Part shown: one piece after another, positions 9,268 through 17,984 of the stretch | How positions within the stretch are numbered: position 1 is the first letter of the stretch | Layout: every line of letters starts with the position of its first letter | Source: Lysobacter sp. Root494 | GTDB taxonomy: Bacteria > Pseudomonadota > Gammaproteobacteria > Xanthomonadales > Xanthomonadaceae | NCBI RefSeq assembly: GCF_001427225.1 | Contig: NZ_LMFH01000005.1 | Location: 1,043,325 to 1,107,324, forward strand | Direction: 5' to 3' | Length of the DNA: 64,000 nucleotides | The notes under the pieces: generated by a model | Database searches by the model: none | What the model was told of the DNA's origin: nothing | What the model saw: the letters and a program-made list of their open reading frames with translations, nothing else | Translations under genes and position numbers: made by a program

Positions 9268-9894
9268 ATGTACCGGCCAGTCTCTTTTGTCGAAACCGAC
9301 CTGACTGCGCTGGACGCACTGATCGAACGCGACAACTTCATCACCCTGGTCACCGTGCGCGACGGTTCGCCCGTCGTTAGCCACCTGCCCGTGCTCTACC
9401 GGCGCGATGGCGATCGCATCGAATTGCACGGCCACTGGGCGCGACCGAACCCGCAGGCCAGGCATGCAGGGCCGGCAACGGTCATCGTGCACGGACCCCA
9501 TGCGTACGTGTCGCCGTCGTGGTATCCCGACAAGGAAGCCGCCGCGCGTGTGCCGACCTGGAACTACGCGGTCGCCCATCTGCAGGGAACGCTCGAACTC
9601 TTCGACGACGAAATATCCCTGTTCGAACTGGTCGACGGCCTGAGCAGGCAGCACGAAGCAAGCGTCGGGCAGTCGTGGCGTTTCGAACCCGACCGCGACG
9701 ACCACCGCGTCCAGCTTCGCGGCATCATCGGCTTCCGTTTCCACGTCGACACCGCTGCGCTGAAGTTCAAGCTCAGCCAGAACCATCCCGTCGCCAACCG
9801 CCGGTCCGTCGCAGACCAGCTGCAGCAACAAGCGCGCGAAGCCAGCCGCGACGTTGCCGTGTTGATGCGCGCCCGCACACCTCTGGAGGACTGA
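9268..9894 (+). CDS. PaiB-family FMN-binding protein
   Basis: A 208-residue protein of the PaiB/FMN-binding split-barrel family. The signature HAYVSPSWYP (about residues 76-85) followed by VPTWNY is characteristic. Bacillus PaiB was described as a negative regulator of sporulation and degradative enzymes; in Gram-negative bacteria the role is usually unknown, and a flavin- or haem-binding function is plausible. Here it is the first gene of the run that leads into the kynurenine genes and ends 3 bases before the SDR gene, so co-transcription is likely. Confidence 0.8.
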   Translation: MYRPVSFVETDLTALDALIERDNFITLVTVRDGSPVVSHLPVLYRRDGDRIELHGHWARPNPQARHAGPATVIVHGPHAYVSPSWYPDKEAAARVPTWNYAVAHLQGTLELFDDEISLFELVDGLSRQHEASVGQSWRFEPDRDDHRVQLRGIIGFRFHVDTAALKFKLSQNHPVANRRSVADQLQQQAREASRDVAVLMRARTPLED

Positions 9895-9897
9895 TCC

Positions 9898-10686
9898 GTG
9901 GATATCGATCTCAACGGAAGACACGCACTCGTCTGCGGCGCGAGCCAGGGCATTGGCCTGGCGACGGCGAGGGCGCTGGCCGCACTCGGCGCCGACGTCA
10001 CGCTGCTCGCGCGCCGCGCCGACGTGCTGCAGGAAGTCGCCACGAACCTGCCGCGCCCGCGCACATCGCAGATCCACGGCTGGATAGCCGCCGACGCAGC
10101 CGATCTCGATCGCCTGCGCGCGCAGGTCGAAGCGCTGTGCGCAGGCAAGCCGGTCCACATCCTGGTCAACAACACGGGTGGACCGCTGCCGGGCGCGGTG
10201 CGTGGCGCCGAAATCAGCGCGTTCGAAGCCGCGTACCGGCAGCACCTCCTCGCGAACCACGTCCTTGCTGAAACCGTGCTGCCCGGGATGGAACGCGATG
10301 GTTATGGGCGCATCGTCAACGTCATTTCCACCTCGGTGAAGGAACCACTGCGCGGACTCGGCGTTTCCAACACCACGCGGTGGGCAGTGGCGAGCTGGGC
10401 CAAGACGCTGGCGACCGAAGTCGCCGCCAAGGGCATCACCGTCAACAACGTGCTGCCTGGTTCGACCGAGACGCCGCGCATCGAGCAGATCATCCAGACC
10501 ACCATGCAGAAGACCGGCGAAGACCGCGATGCGGTCTACGCGAAAATGGCGGCGGAAATCCCGATGGGCCGGTTCGCCCGGCCCGAGGAAACCGCGGCAG
10601 CCATCGCCTTCCTGTGCTCGCCCGCGGCCTCCTATATCACCGGCATCAACCTGCCGGTCGACGGCGGACGCACCCGCTCGCTCTGA
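9898..10686 (+). CDS. SDR-family protein lacking the YxxxK motif
   Basis: A 262-residue short-chain dehydrogenase/reductase-like protein with a GTG start. The Rossmann dinucleotide motif GASQGIG is present near residue 14, as are NNTGG in place of the usual NNAG, and a family C-terminal block (GRFARPEETAAAIAFLCS, ITGINLPVDGG). At the active site the expected Tyr-x-x-x-Lys is replaced by Ser-Asn-Thr-Thr-Arg (SNTTR, before WAVASWAKTLA). This matches a known divergent BKR-like SDR subgroup without a full catalytic tetrad. Its substrate is unknown; position suggests a link with the downstream tryptophan catabolism genes. Confidence 0.8.
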   Translation: MDIDLNGRHALVCGASQGIGLATARALAALGADVTLLARRADVLQEVATNLPRPRTSQIHGWIAADAADLDRLRAQVEALCAGKPVHILVNNTGGPLPGAVRGAEISAFEAAYRQHLLANHVLAETVLPGMERDGYGRIVNVISTSVKEPLRGLGVSNTTRWAVASWAKTLATEVAAKGITVNNVLPGSTETPRIEQIIQTTMQKTGEDRDAVYAKMAAEIPMGRFARPEETAAAIAFLCSPAASYITGINLPVDGGRTRSL

Positions 10687-10701
10687 CCACTGAAGGACGC
10701 C

Positions 10702-11007
10702 ATGGACGCTGTCTTAGCCACCGAACGCCGGGAAGGGGATCGTGTCCCGTTTGCCTCGCGGGTGATGATCGTGCGCGGCGAAACCGCGTGGTTCGCGCAG
10801 ATGCTCGACATCTCGACCAGCGGCTGCGGTGTATTTCGCCCGGACGGCTGCGTATTGCTCGAAGACGAGATCGTCCGCCTGTTCTTCTACCAGGACGGCG
10901 AGACCGCGGCCGCCATCGTGCCCGCCCGAGTCGCGCGCGTCAGCAACACCCGGATCGGCATCGAATACCACGAGCCACAGCGCATTCCGCCCTTGCATCG
11001 CGCGTGA
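10702..11007 (+). CDS. PilZ-domain protein (predicted c-di-GMP binding)
   Basis: A single-domain PilZ protein of 101 residues. Both c-di-GMP-binding signatures are present: RxxxR (R10 and R14 in RREGDR) and DxSxxG (D36-G41 in DISTSG). It is therefore likely to bind cyclic di-GMP and act as a small adaptor. AAGGA precedes the ATG. It sits 15 bases after the SDR gene and 40 bases before the aldehyde dehydrogenase gene, an unusual place for a signalling protein. Confidence 0.85.
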   Translation: MDAVLATERREGDRVPFASRVMIVRGETAWFAQMLDISTSGCGVFRPDGCVLLEDEIVRLFFYQDGETAAAIVPARVARVSNTRIGIEYHEPQRIPPLHRA

Positions 11008-11047
11008 CGGGATGCGGCCGATGCACCTCGGCGGTTAAGCTTGGCGA

Positions 11048-12499
11048 ATGCGTCTGACTCACTGGATCGACGGCGAAGCACGGGAAGCGGCCAGCAGCCG
11101 CTGGCTGGAAGTATTCGACCCGGCGAACGCAAAGCCTTTCGCCGAAGTCGCGCGAGGCGATGCCACCGACGTGGAAGCTGCCATCACCGCGGCGCAACGC
11201 GCCTTCCCCGGCTGGTCGTCGCTGCCCACCACCGAGCGCGCGCGCTGGCTGGAAAAGCTCGCCGATGCGCTCGAAGCGAAGCTCGAGGATTTCGCCCATG
11301 CCGAGTCCCGCGACGGCGGCAAGCCGATCCGGCTCGCGCGTGAAGTCGAGATTCCGCGCGCGGTGTCCAACCTGCGCTTCTTCGCGCATGCCGCCACGCA
11401 GTTCGCCAGCGAATCGCACCACGGACAGGCTGGCCTGAATTACACGCTGCGTTCCCCACTCGGCGTGGTGGCAACGATTTCTCCGTGGAACCTGCCGCTG
11501 TATCTATTCACGTGGAAGATCGCGCCGGCACTCGCCGCGGGCAACACGGTGGTGGCCAAACCATCGGAGATCACGCCAGTCACGGCGACGATGCTCGGTG
11601 AACTCGCCACGCAGATCGGCTTCCCGAAGGGCGTGCTCAACATCGTGCACGGACTCGGCCCCGAGGTCGGCGAACCGCTGGTCACGCACTCGCAGGTCAA
11701 GGCGATCTCCTTCACTGGCAGCACGGCAGTCGGCAAACGCATCGCTACGCTGGCCGCGCCGCTGTTGAAGAAGGTGTCGCTGGAACTGGGCGGCAAGAAC
11801 CCGACCCTCGTGTTCGCCGACAGCAATTGGCGCGCGCAGATGGACACGATCGTGCGCTCCGCCTTCCAGAACAGCGGTCAGATCTGCCTGTGCGGGTCGC
11901 GCATCCTCATCGAGCGCCGCATCTACACCGAATTCCGCGACACCCTGGTCGAACGCGCGCTGGCGCTGCGCGTCGGCGATCCGATCGACGAGGACAACAA
12001 TCTCGGCCCGCTGGTCTCGCAGGCGCACTTCGACAAGGTCACGTCCGCCCTCGTCCGCGCACGCGAAGAAGGCGGGCACGTGCTCTGCGGCGGCGGTGCA
12101 CTTGAACGCCCGGGCTGGTTCGTCGCACCCACGGTGATCGAAAACCTGGGGCCGGATTGCGCGAGCAATCGCGAAGAGATCTTCGGACCGGTTGCGACGT
12201 TGCAACCCTTCGACAACGACGACGAAGCCGTGCAACTGGCGAACGCCGGCGACTACGGCCTGGCGGCTTCGGTATGGACCCGCGACCTCGACCGCGCACA
12301 CCGCGTCGCCTCGCAGCTTCGCGCCGGGATGGTCTGGATCAACACCTGGCTGATGCGCGACCTGCGTACGCCCTTCGGCGGCACCGGCGCATCGGGCCTC
12401 GGCCGCGAAGGCGGCATGGAAGCGATGCGCTTCTTCACCGAACCCAAGAACGTGGGCATCGCCCTCGGCGCTGCACCCACCGGAACCGCGACACGATGA
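11048..12499 (+). CDS. 2-aminomuconic 6-semialdehyde dehydrogenase (aldehyde dehydrogenase family)
   Basis: An NAD(P)-dependent aldehyde dehydrogenase of 483 residues. The general base is E246 (LELGGKNP), the nucleophile C280 (NSGQICLCGSR), and the cofactor-binding block is SFTGSTAVG (221-229). Context makes it the enzyme that oxidises 2-aminomuconate semialdehyde to 2-aminomuconate: it is followed without gaps by genes for the neighbouring steps. Its closest style is the ALDH8A1/AMSDH group. The family is certain, the substrate is inferred from the cluster. The stop overlaps the start of the carbonic anhydrase gene by ATGA. Confidence 0.88.
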   Translation: MRLTHWIDGEAREAASSRWLEVFDPANAKPFAEVARGDATDVEAAITAAQRAFPGWSSLPTTERARWLEKLADALEAKLEDFAHAESRDGGKPIRLAREVEIPRAVSNLRFFAHAATQFASESHHGQAGLNYTLRSPLGVVATISPWNLPLYLFTWKIAPALAAGNTVVAKPSEITPVTATMLGELATQIGFPKGVLNIVHGLGPEVGEPLVTHSQVKAISFTGSTAVGKRIATLAAPLLKKVSLELGGKNPTLVFADSNWRAQMDTIVRSAFQNSGQICLCGSRILIERRIYTEFRDTLVERALALRVGDPIDEDNNLGPLVSQAHFDKVTSALVRAREEGGHVLCGGGALERPGWFVAPTVIENLGPDCASNREEIFGPVATLQPFDNDDEAVQLANAGDYGLAASVWTRDLDRAHRVASQLRAGMVWINTWLMRDLRTPFGGTGASGLGREGGMEAMRFFTEPKNVGIALGAAPTGTATR

Positions 12500-13161
12500 C
12501 CACGCTCGACGAACTGCTGCGCAACAATCGCGACTGGGCCGAAGCGGTACGCCGCGAGGATCCTGGCTTCTTCAAGCGGCTGTCGCAGCAGCAGGCGCCG
12601 AAATACCTGTGGATCGGATGCTCGGATTCGCGCGTGCCGGCGAACCAGATTCTCGGACTCGCCCCGGGCGAAGTCTTTGTCCATCGCAACATCGCCAACG
12701 TGATGGTGCATACCGACCTGAACTGCCTGTCGGTGATCCAGTTCGCCGTGGATGTGCTGAAGGTCGAGCACATCCTGGTGGTCGGCCACTACGGCTGCGG
12801 CGGCGTGCACGCCGCACTGATGGGTACCCGCGTGGGGCTCGCCGACAACTGGATCCGCCATGTCGGCGACGTGATGCAGAAGCACATGGCGCTCATGGAC
12901 GAGGTCGAAACCGAATCGATGAAACATGCGCGCCTGTGCGAGCTGAATGCGATCGAACAGGTCGTCAACGTCTGCCAGACCACGATCGTGCAGGACGCGT
13001 GGGCACGCGGGCAGCCGCTGTCGGTGCATGGCTGGGTCTACAGCCTGCTCGACGGCCGCGTCCGCAACATGGGCATGGATGTGTCTTCGCCCGAGGATCT
13101 GCCGGTTGCCCATGGAACCGCGCTCGCGCGACTGACAGGCAAACGCGGAGACGACGAATGA
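12496..13161 (+). CDS. Beta-class carbonic anhydrase
   Basis: Reversible hydration of CO2 to bicarbonate. The 221-residue protein has the beta-class zinc ligands C42 (GCSDSR, with D44 and the Arg partner), H98 and C101 (VGHYGCGG). It is sandwiched with ATGA overlaps on both sides inside the kynurenine-degradation genes. A plausible role is to convert the CO2 released by the ACMS decarboxylase encoded downstream, but it could also serve general CO2/bicarbonate balance. Confidence 0.93.
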   Translation: MTTLDELLRNNRDWAEAVRREDPGFFKRLSQQQAPKYLWIGCSDSRVPANQILGLAPGEVFVHRNIANVMVHTDLNCLSVIQFAVDVLKVEHILVVGHYGCGGVHAALMGTRVGLADNWIRHVGDVMQKHMALMDEVETESMKHARLCELNAIEQVVNVCQTTIVQDAWARGQPLSVHGWVYSLLDGRVRNMGMDVSSPEDLPVAHGTALARLTGKRGDDE

Positions 13162-13598
13162 GCGAAGTCATCCAGGCCGCGAATGCACCCAGGCCCGTCG
13201 GCACGTATCCGCATGCGCGCCGCGTCGGCGACCTGTTGTTCCTGTCCGGCATCGGTCCGCGCGATCCGGCCACGAACGAGATCGCCGGCAACGAATACTT
13301 CGCCGATGGTCGCGTAAGGAAGTACGACATCGCCGCGCAGACGCGCGCCGTCTTCGCCAACGTGCGCGCGGTGCTGGAAGACAGCGGCGCCCGCTGGGAA
13401 GACCTGGTCGACGTGACCGTCTATCTCACCGACATGGCGCGCGACTTCAAGGCTTACAACGCCGTGTGGGGCGAATATTTCCCCCACATCGACAGCGCTC
13501 CGTGCCGCACCACGCTCGGCATCACCGCATTGCCGACGCCGATCGCCATCGAGCTCAAATGCACCGCCGTGATCCGCTCCGGTACCGGCAAGGAGTGA
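13158..13598 (+). CDS. RidA-family protein, probable 2-aminomuconate deaminase
   Basis: A 146-residue member of the RidA/YjgF/UK114 family ([11 protein letters not shown] near the N-terminus, then [20 protein letters not shown], and [12 protein letters not shown] near the C-terminus with the conserved arginine). In bacterial 3-hydroxyanthranilate pathways, 2-aminomuconate deaminases are of this family, and this gene lies between the genes for the preceding steps, so hydrolysis of 2-aminomuconate to 4-oxalocrotonate and ammonia is the best guess. The start overlaps the carbonic anhydrase stop (ATGA). Confidence 0.85.
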   Translation: MSEVIQAANAPRPVGTYPHARRVGDLLFLSGIGPRDPATNEIAGNEYFADGRVRKYDIAAQTRAVFANVRAVLEDSGARWEDLVDVTVYLTDMARDFKAYNAVWGEYFPHIDSAPCRTTLGITALPTPIAIELKCTAVIRSGTGKE

Positions 13599-13602
13599 TC
13601 CC

Positions 13603-14133
13603 ATGCTGCCCAATCCAATGAACCTGCAGGCCTGGATCGAAGAACACCGGCATCTGCTGAAGCCACCGGTCGGCAACAAGTGCATCTACGACGGCGACTT
13701 CATCGTCATGGTCGTCGGCGGCCCGAACCAGCGCACCGACTATCACTGGGACGAAGGTCCCGAGTGGTTCTACCAGCTCGAAGGCGAAATGGTGTTGCGC
13801 ATCCAGGAGGACGGACGTGTCCGCGACATCCCGATCAAGGCCGGCGAAATCTTCCTGCTGCCACCGCGCACGCCGCACTCGCCACAGCGCATGCCCGACT
13901 CCATCGGCCTGGTGATCGAGCGCAAGCGCCTGCCGCATGAACTCGATGGGCTGATGTGGTTCTGCGAGCGGTGCAACCAGAAGCTGTACGAGGAGTTCTT
14001 CCCGCTCGAGAACATCGAGACCGATTTTCCCGCCGTCTTCGACCGCTTCTACTCCTCGCGCGAACACCGGACCTGCCGCAACTGCGGCCACGTGAACCCC
14101 GCACCTTCGAAGTACGTCATGGCGGATACCTGA
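13603..14133 (+). CDS. nbaC: 3-hydroxyanthranilate 3,4-dioxygenase
   Basis: A cupin-fold non-haem iron extradiol dioxygenase that opens the ring of 3-hydroxyanthranilate to 2-amino-3-carboxymuconate semialdehyde (ACMS). The 176-residue protein has the expected iron ligands H48, E54 and H92, and the bacterial C-terminal rubredoxin-like iron site formed by C121/C124 (CERC) and C158/C161 (CRNC). The length equals that of the characterised bacterial enzymes. It starts 4 bases after the RidA gene with AAGGAG upstream. The eukaryotic name is HAAO. Confidence 0.95.
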   Translation: MLPNPMNLQAWIEEHRHLLKPPVGNKCIYDGDFIVMVVGGPNQRTDYHWDEGPEWFYQLEGEMVLRIQEDGRVRDIPIKAGEIFLLPPRTPHSPQRMPDSIGLVIERKRLPHELDGLMWFCERCNQKLYEEFFPLENIETDFPAVFDRFYSSREHRTCRNCGHVNPAPSKYVMADT

Positions 14134-14155
14134 TGCGCTGCGCACGAGCCCGCCG

Positions 14156-15166
14156 ATGCTGAAGATCGACACCCACGCCCACTACCTGCCGCGCGACTGG
14201 CCAGACCTCGCGCGCAAGTACGGCGACGACCGCTTCCCGGTCATCCACCACACCGAAGACGGCCGCCATCGGATCTACAAGGACGGTAAGTTCTTCCGCG
14301 AGATCTGGTCGAAGACATGGGATCCGCAGGAGCGCATGGATGACTACGCGCGCTTCGGCGTGCAGGTGCAGGTGATCAGCACCGTGCCGGTGATGTTCAG
14401 CTACTGGGCGAAGCCGCAGCACGCGCTGGAGCTGCACCAGGCGCTCAACGACCACATGGCCGAGGCCTGCCGTGCGTATCCGCGCAACTTCGCGGGTATC
14501 GGCACGGTGCCGCTGCAATCGCCGCGACTGGCCGTGCAGGAACTCGAACGCTGCATGGACCAGCTCGGCTTGCAGGGCGTGCAGATCGGTTCGCACGTCA
14601 ACGACTGGAACCTCGACGCGCCGGAGCTGTTCGAGTTCTTCCAGGCCGCCAGCGACCTGGGCGCGGCGATCCTCGTGCATCCGTGGGACATGATGGGCAC
14701 GCAGTCGATGCCGAAGTACTGGCTGCCCTGGCTGGTAGGGATGCCGGCCGAACAGTCGCGCGCGGCGTGCTGCCTGGTATTCGGCGGGGTGCTCGAACGC
14801 CTGCCGAAGCTGAAGATCTGCCTTGCCCACGGCGGCGGCAGCTTCCCGTACACGATCGGCCGCATCGAACACGGCTTCAACATGCGGCCGGACCTCGTGG
14901 CGACCGACAATCCGCGCAATCCGCGCGACTACATCGACCGCTTGTACTTCGACTCCTGGGTCGCCGATCCGCGCGCGCTGCGCTACCTGCTCGATACCTG
15001 CGGCGTATCGCGGGTGATGCTCGGCACCGACTATCCGTTCCCGCTCGGCGAGCAGACGCCCGGTGCGGGAATCGAAGCACTGCAGTTGGGCGAGGCGGAA
15101 CAGGCACGCCTCTATCACGGCACCGCGCTGGAATGGCTGGGCTTGCCGCTGTCCAGGTTTTCGTAG
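14156..15166 (+). CDS. nbaD: 2-amino-3-carboxymuconate-6-semialdehyde decarboxylase (ACMSD)
   Basis: An amidohydrolase-fold zinc decarboxylase that removes CO2 from ACMS, diverting it from spontaneous quinolinate formation. The 336-residue protein has the metal ligands H7/H9 (THAH), H175 (VHPWDMMG), catalytic H225 (AHGGGSFPYTIGR) and D292 (GTDYPFP). Together with the AMSDH and deaminase genes this makes the cluster catabolic and not merely a route to NAD. The stop codon TAG lies inside a palindromic repeat that fills the gap to kynU. Confidence 0.95.
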   Translation: MLKIDTHAHYLPRDWPDLARKYGDDRFPVIHHTEDGRHRIYKDGKFFREIWSKTWDPQERMDDYARFGVQVQVISTVPVMFSYWAKPQHALELHQALNDHMAEACRAYPRNFAGIGTVPLQSPRLAVQELERCMDQLGLQGVQIGSHVNDWNLDAPELFEFFQAASDLGAAILVHPWDMMGTQSMPKYWLPWLVGMPAEQSRAACCLVFGGVLERLPKLKICLAHGGGSFPYTIGRIEHGFNMRPDLVATDNPRNPRDYIDRLYFDSWVADPRALRYLLDTCGVSRVMLGTDYPFPLGEQTPGAGIEALQLGEAEQARLYHGTALEWLGLPLSRFS

Positions 15167-15227
15167 GAGCGCCCTCCGGCGCGACCGCCACCATCCGACT
15201 ACCGATCGCGCCCAAGGGCGCTCCTAC
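15163..15227. repeat. Intergenic palindrome GTAGGAGCGCC...GGCGCTCCTAC
   Basis: Two arms, GTAGGAGCGCC with an extension to CGGCGCGAC and the complementary segment TCGCGCCCAAGGGCGCTCCTAC, are separated by about 20 bases. The left arm begins in the last codon of the ACMSD gene. The element is bounded by GTAG and CTACA like others in this window and sits within an operon, so it may form a hairpin in the mRNA. Confidence 0.7.
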
Positions 15228-15242
15228 AGGAATCGCCTTGCT

Positions 15243-16544
15243 GTGACCGATCCGTTCTCTTCCGCGCACGCCGATGCACTGGACGCCGCCGACCCGCTGG
15301 GCTGCCTTCGCCACGAATTCCTGATTCCGAAGCACGACGGCCACGACCAGGCCTACTTCGTCGGCAATTCGCTCGGCCTGCAGCCGCGCGGCGCGCGCGC
15401 GCATGTCGAGGAAGTATTGGACAAGTGGGCGATGGAAGCCGTCGAAGGCCACTTCACCGGTAGCGCGCAATGGCTGCCGTACCACGAGCTGGTGCGCGAA
15501 CCGCTGGCGCGCGTCGTCGGTGCGTTGCCGTCCGAAGTCGTGGCCATGAACACGCTGACGGTGAACCTGCACCTGATGATGGTCAGCTTCTACCGTCCCA
15601 CGCGCGAGCGTCCGGCGATCCTGATCGAAGCCGGTGCGTTTCCGTCCGACCGGCACGCTGTCGCTTCGCAGGTGCGCTTCCACGGTTTCGATCCGGACAC
15701 CGACCTGATCGAACTGGAAGCCGACGAGCCCAACGGCACCATGTCCATGGCCGCGATCGCACGTGCGATCGAAGCGCACGGCCCGCGCCTCGCGCTGGTG
15801 CTCTGGCCCGGCGTGCAGTACCGCACCGGACAGGCCTTCGACCTGAAGGAAATCGCGCGGCTCGCGCATGCGCAGGGCGCCGCGTGCGGCTTCGACCTCG
15901 CGCACGGCGTCGGCAATCTCGCGCTGGAACTGCACGACAGCGATGCCGACTTCGCCGTGTGGTGCCACTACAAGTACATGAACTCGGGACCGGGGGCCGT
16001 GGGCGGCTGCTTCGTTCACGAACGCCACGCGGGCACCGATCGTCCGCGCTTCGCCGGCTGGTGGGGACACGATGTGTCCACGCGTTTCCGCATGGGGCCG
16101 CAGTTCGTGCCCACGCCGGGTGCGGACGGCTGGCAGCTCAGCAATCCGCCGATCCTGTCGCTCGCACCGCTGCGCGCGTCGCTGGAGCTTTACGACAAAG
16201 TCGGCATGAAGGCGTTGCGCGAACGCTCGCTGCGCCTGACCGGCTATCTCGAACAACTCATCAATACGCGCCTCGCCGACACCCTGCAGGTCGTCACGCC
16301 AGCCGATCCGCGGCAGCGTGGCTGCCAGCTGTCCATTCGCGTCATCGGCGGACGCAACATGACCGGTAGAAGCGCCGGCCGCGCACTGTTCGAATACCTC
16401 GCGGCGAACGGCGTGCTCGGCGACTGGCGTGAACCCGACGTAATCCGCATCTCCCCCGCGCCGCTCTACAACACCCACAACGACGTGCTGCGCTTCGCGC
16501 AGGCCGTGGAGAACTGGACCCATGGGAGCCGGCATCATGGCTGA
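15243..16544 (+). CDS. kynU: Kynureninase
   Basis: A PLP-dependent hydrolase cleaving 3-hydroxykynurenine (or kynurenine) to 3-hydroxyanthranilate (or anthranilate) and alanine. The 433-residue protein has the PLP lysine K244 (CHYKYMNSGPGAVGG), D218 and H221 in FDLAHGVGN, and the substrate-site block YFVGNSLGLQP. The start is taken as GTG 15243 (VTDPFSSAHAD) with AGGAA about 10 bases upstream, because the longer open frame runs back through the ACMSD gene. The end overlaps the monooxygenase gene. Confidence 0.95.
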   Translation: MTDPFSSAHADALDAADPLGCLRHEFLIPKHDGHDQAYFVGNSLGLQPRGARAHVEEVLDKWAMEAVEGHFTGSAQWLPYHELVREPLARVVGALPSEVVAMNTLTVNLHLMMVSFYRPTRERPAILIEAGAFPSDRHAVASQVRFHGFDPDTDLIELEADEPNGTMSMAAIARAIEAHGPRLALVLWPGVQYRTGQAFDLKEIARLAHAQGAACGFDLAHGVGNLALELHDSDADFAVWCHYKYMNSGPGAVGGCFVHERHAGTDRPRFAGWWGHDVSTRFRMGPQFVPTPGADGWQLSNPPILSLAPLRASLELYDKVGMKALRERSLRLTGYLEQLINTRLADTLQVVTPADPRQRGCQLSIRVIGGRNMTGRSAGRALFEYLAANGVLGDWREPDVIRISPAPLYNTHNDVLRFAQAVENWTHGSRHHG

Positions 16545-17895
16545 GCGTCACATCACGATCGTGGGCGCAGGCCTCGCCGGCGCATTGCTCGCCACGCTGC
16601 TCGCGCAACGCGGCTGGACCGTGGACGTCTACGAGAAGCGCAGCGATCCGCGCGTCCAAGGCTACGGCGGTGGCCGTTCGATCAACCTCGCGCTGGCCGA
16701 ACGCGGGCGTCATGCGCTGCGCCTGGCAGGTGGCGACGACGAGGTGATGGCGCAGGCCGTGATGATGCGCGGCCGCATGGTGCACTTCCTCGACGGCCGC
16801 ACCGACCTGCAGCGCTACGGCAAGGACGACAGCGAGGTCATCTGGTCGGTGCATCGTGGCGAGCTCAACCTGATCCTGCTCGACATCGCCGAAGACGCGG
16901 GTGCGCGCCTGCACTTCCATCGCGGCCTCGCCAGCGCCGACTTCGACGCGCGCATCGCCCGCTTCCGCGACGACCGCGATGGCAGCCTGCACGAAGTCGG
17001 CTTCGAGTCGCTGATCGGCGCCGATGGCGCGGGTTCCGCGCTTCGCGCCGCGATGCTGCAGGCGGCCGACCTGGGCGAGCGCACCGAGTTTCTCGGGCAT
17101 TCGTACAAGGAACTGGAAATTCCGCCCTCGCCCGATGGCGGCTTCAGCATCGAGCCCAACGCCCTGCACATCTGGCCGCGCGGCCGCTACATGTGCATCG
17201 CGTTGCCCAACGACGAACACACGTTCACCGTCACGCTGTTCCTGCCGAACGAAGGCGATCCGAGTTTCGCGACGGTGAAGAATGGTGCGGATGCACGCGC
17301 CCTCTTCGAACGCGACTTCGCCGATGCGCTGCCGCTGATCCCCAACCTGGAGCACGATTTCGAGCAGAACCCGACGGGGTTGCTGGCCACGCTCTACCTC
17401 GACAACTGGCATCTCGACGGACGCGCCGTGCTGCTGGGCGATGCGGCGCACGCGATGGTGCCGTTCCACGGCCAGGGCATGAACTGCGCGTTCGAGGACT
17501 GCGTCGCGCTCGCCGACCACCTTGAACGCAACGCGGATCGCGCTGCGGCGTTCGCGGCCTTCCAGGCCGAGCGCCTCCCCAATGCGCGCGCGATCCAGCA
17601 GATGGCGCTGGAGAACTACCTCGAGATGCGCGACCGCGTCGATGACGAAGACTACCTGCTGCAGCGCGCGCTCGAACGGCAACTGGCCGAACGCCATCCA
17701 GGCCGCTTCGTTCCGCGCTACGCAATGGTGACCTTCCGCCGCTTGCCCTACGCGGTCGCATTCGAGCGCGGCCAGCTCCAGCGCGAGCTGCTGGTCGAAC
17801 TGACACGCGGCCACGCTTCGCTGGACACGCTGGACTGGGACGCGGTCGATACGCTCGTCCGGGAGCGACTCAGCCTGCTGCCCGCGGAAAACTGA
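16537..17895 (+). CDS. kmo: Kynurenine 3-monooxygenase
   Basis: An FAD-dependent aromatic hydroxylase converting kynurenine to 3-hydroxykynurenine with NADPH and O2. The 452-residue protein has the FAD Rossmann motif GAGLAGALLATLL at the N-terminus and the second FAD motif GDAAHAMVPFHGQGMN around residue 300, with FEDC following. The C-terminal ~60 residues hold hydrophobic segments as in other KMOs, which associate with membranes. The ATG at 16537 is preferred over 16522 because GGGAG lies 7 bases upstream; it overlaps the kynU stop by 8 bases. Last gene of the run. Confidence 0.95.
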   Translation: MAERHITIVGAGLAGALLATLLAQRGWTVDVYEKRSDPRVQGYGGGRSINLALAERGRHALRLAGGDDEVMAQAVMMRGRMVHFLDGRTDLQRYGKDDSEVIWSVHRGELNLILLDIAEDAGARLHFHRGLASADFDARIARFRDDRDGSLHEVGFESLIGADGAGSALRAAMLQAADLGERTEFLGHSYKELEIPPSPDGGFSIEPNALHIWPRGRYMCIALPNDEHTFTVTLFLPNEGDPSFATVKNGADARALFERDFADALPLIPNLEHDFEQNPTGLLATLYLDNWHLDGRAVLLGDAAHAMVPFHGQGMNCAFEDCVALADHLERNADRAAAFAAFQAERLPNARAIQQMALENYLEMRDRVDDEDYLLQRALERQLAERHPGRFVPRYAMVTFRRLPYAVAFERGQLQRELLVELTRGHASLDTLDWDAVDTLVRERLSLLPAEN

Positions 17896-17984
17896 CGGAC
17901 TCGGCGACGCCGCGCCGGCCTCTTCCCCTTCATCAGGTGCCCGGCTCTCATCCGGTGAGACCGGCCCGCGCTATACGGTTGCCA

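Noticed and set aside
15063-15242. Longer kynureninase start
   Set aside because: The extra frame lies within the ACMSD gene and repeat; GTG 15243 has a ribosome site and gives the family length.
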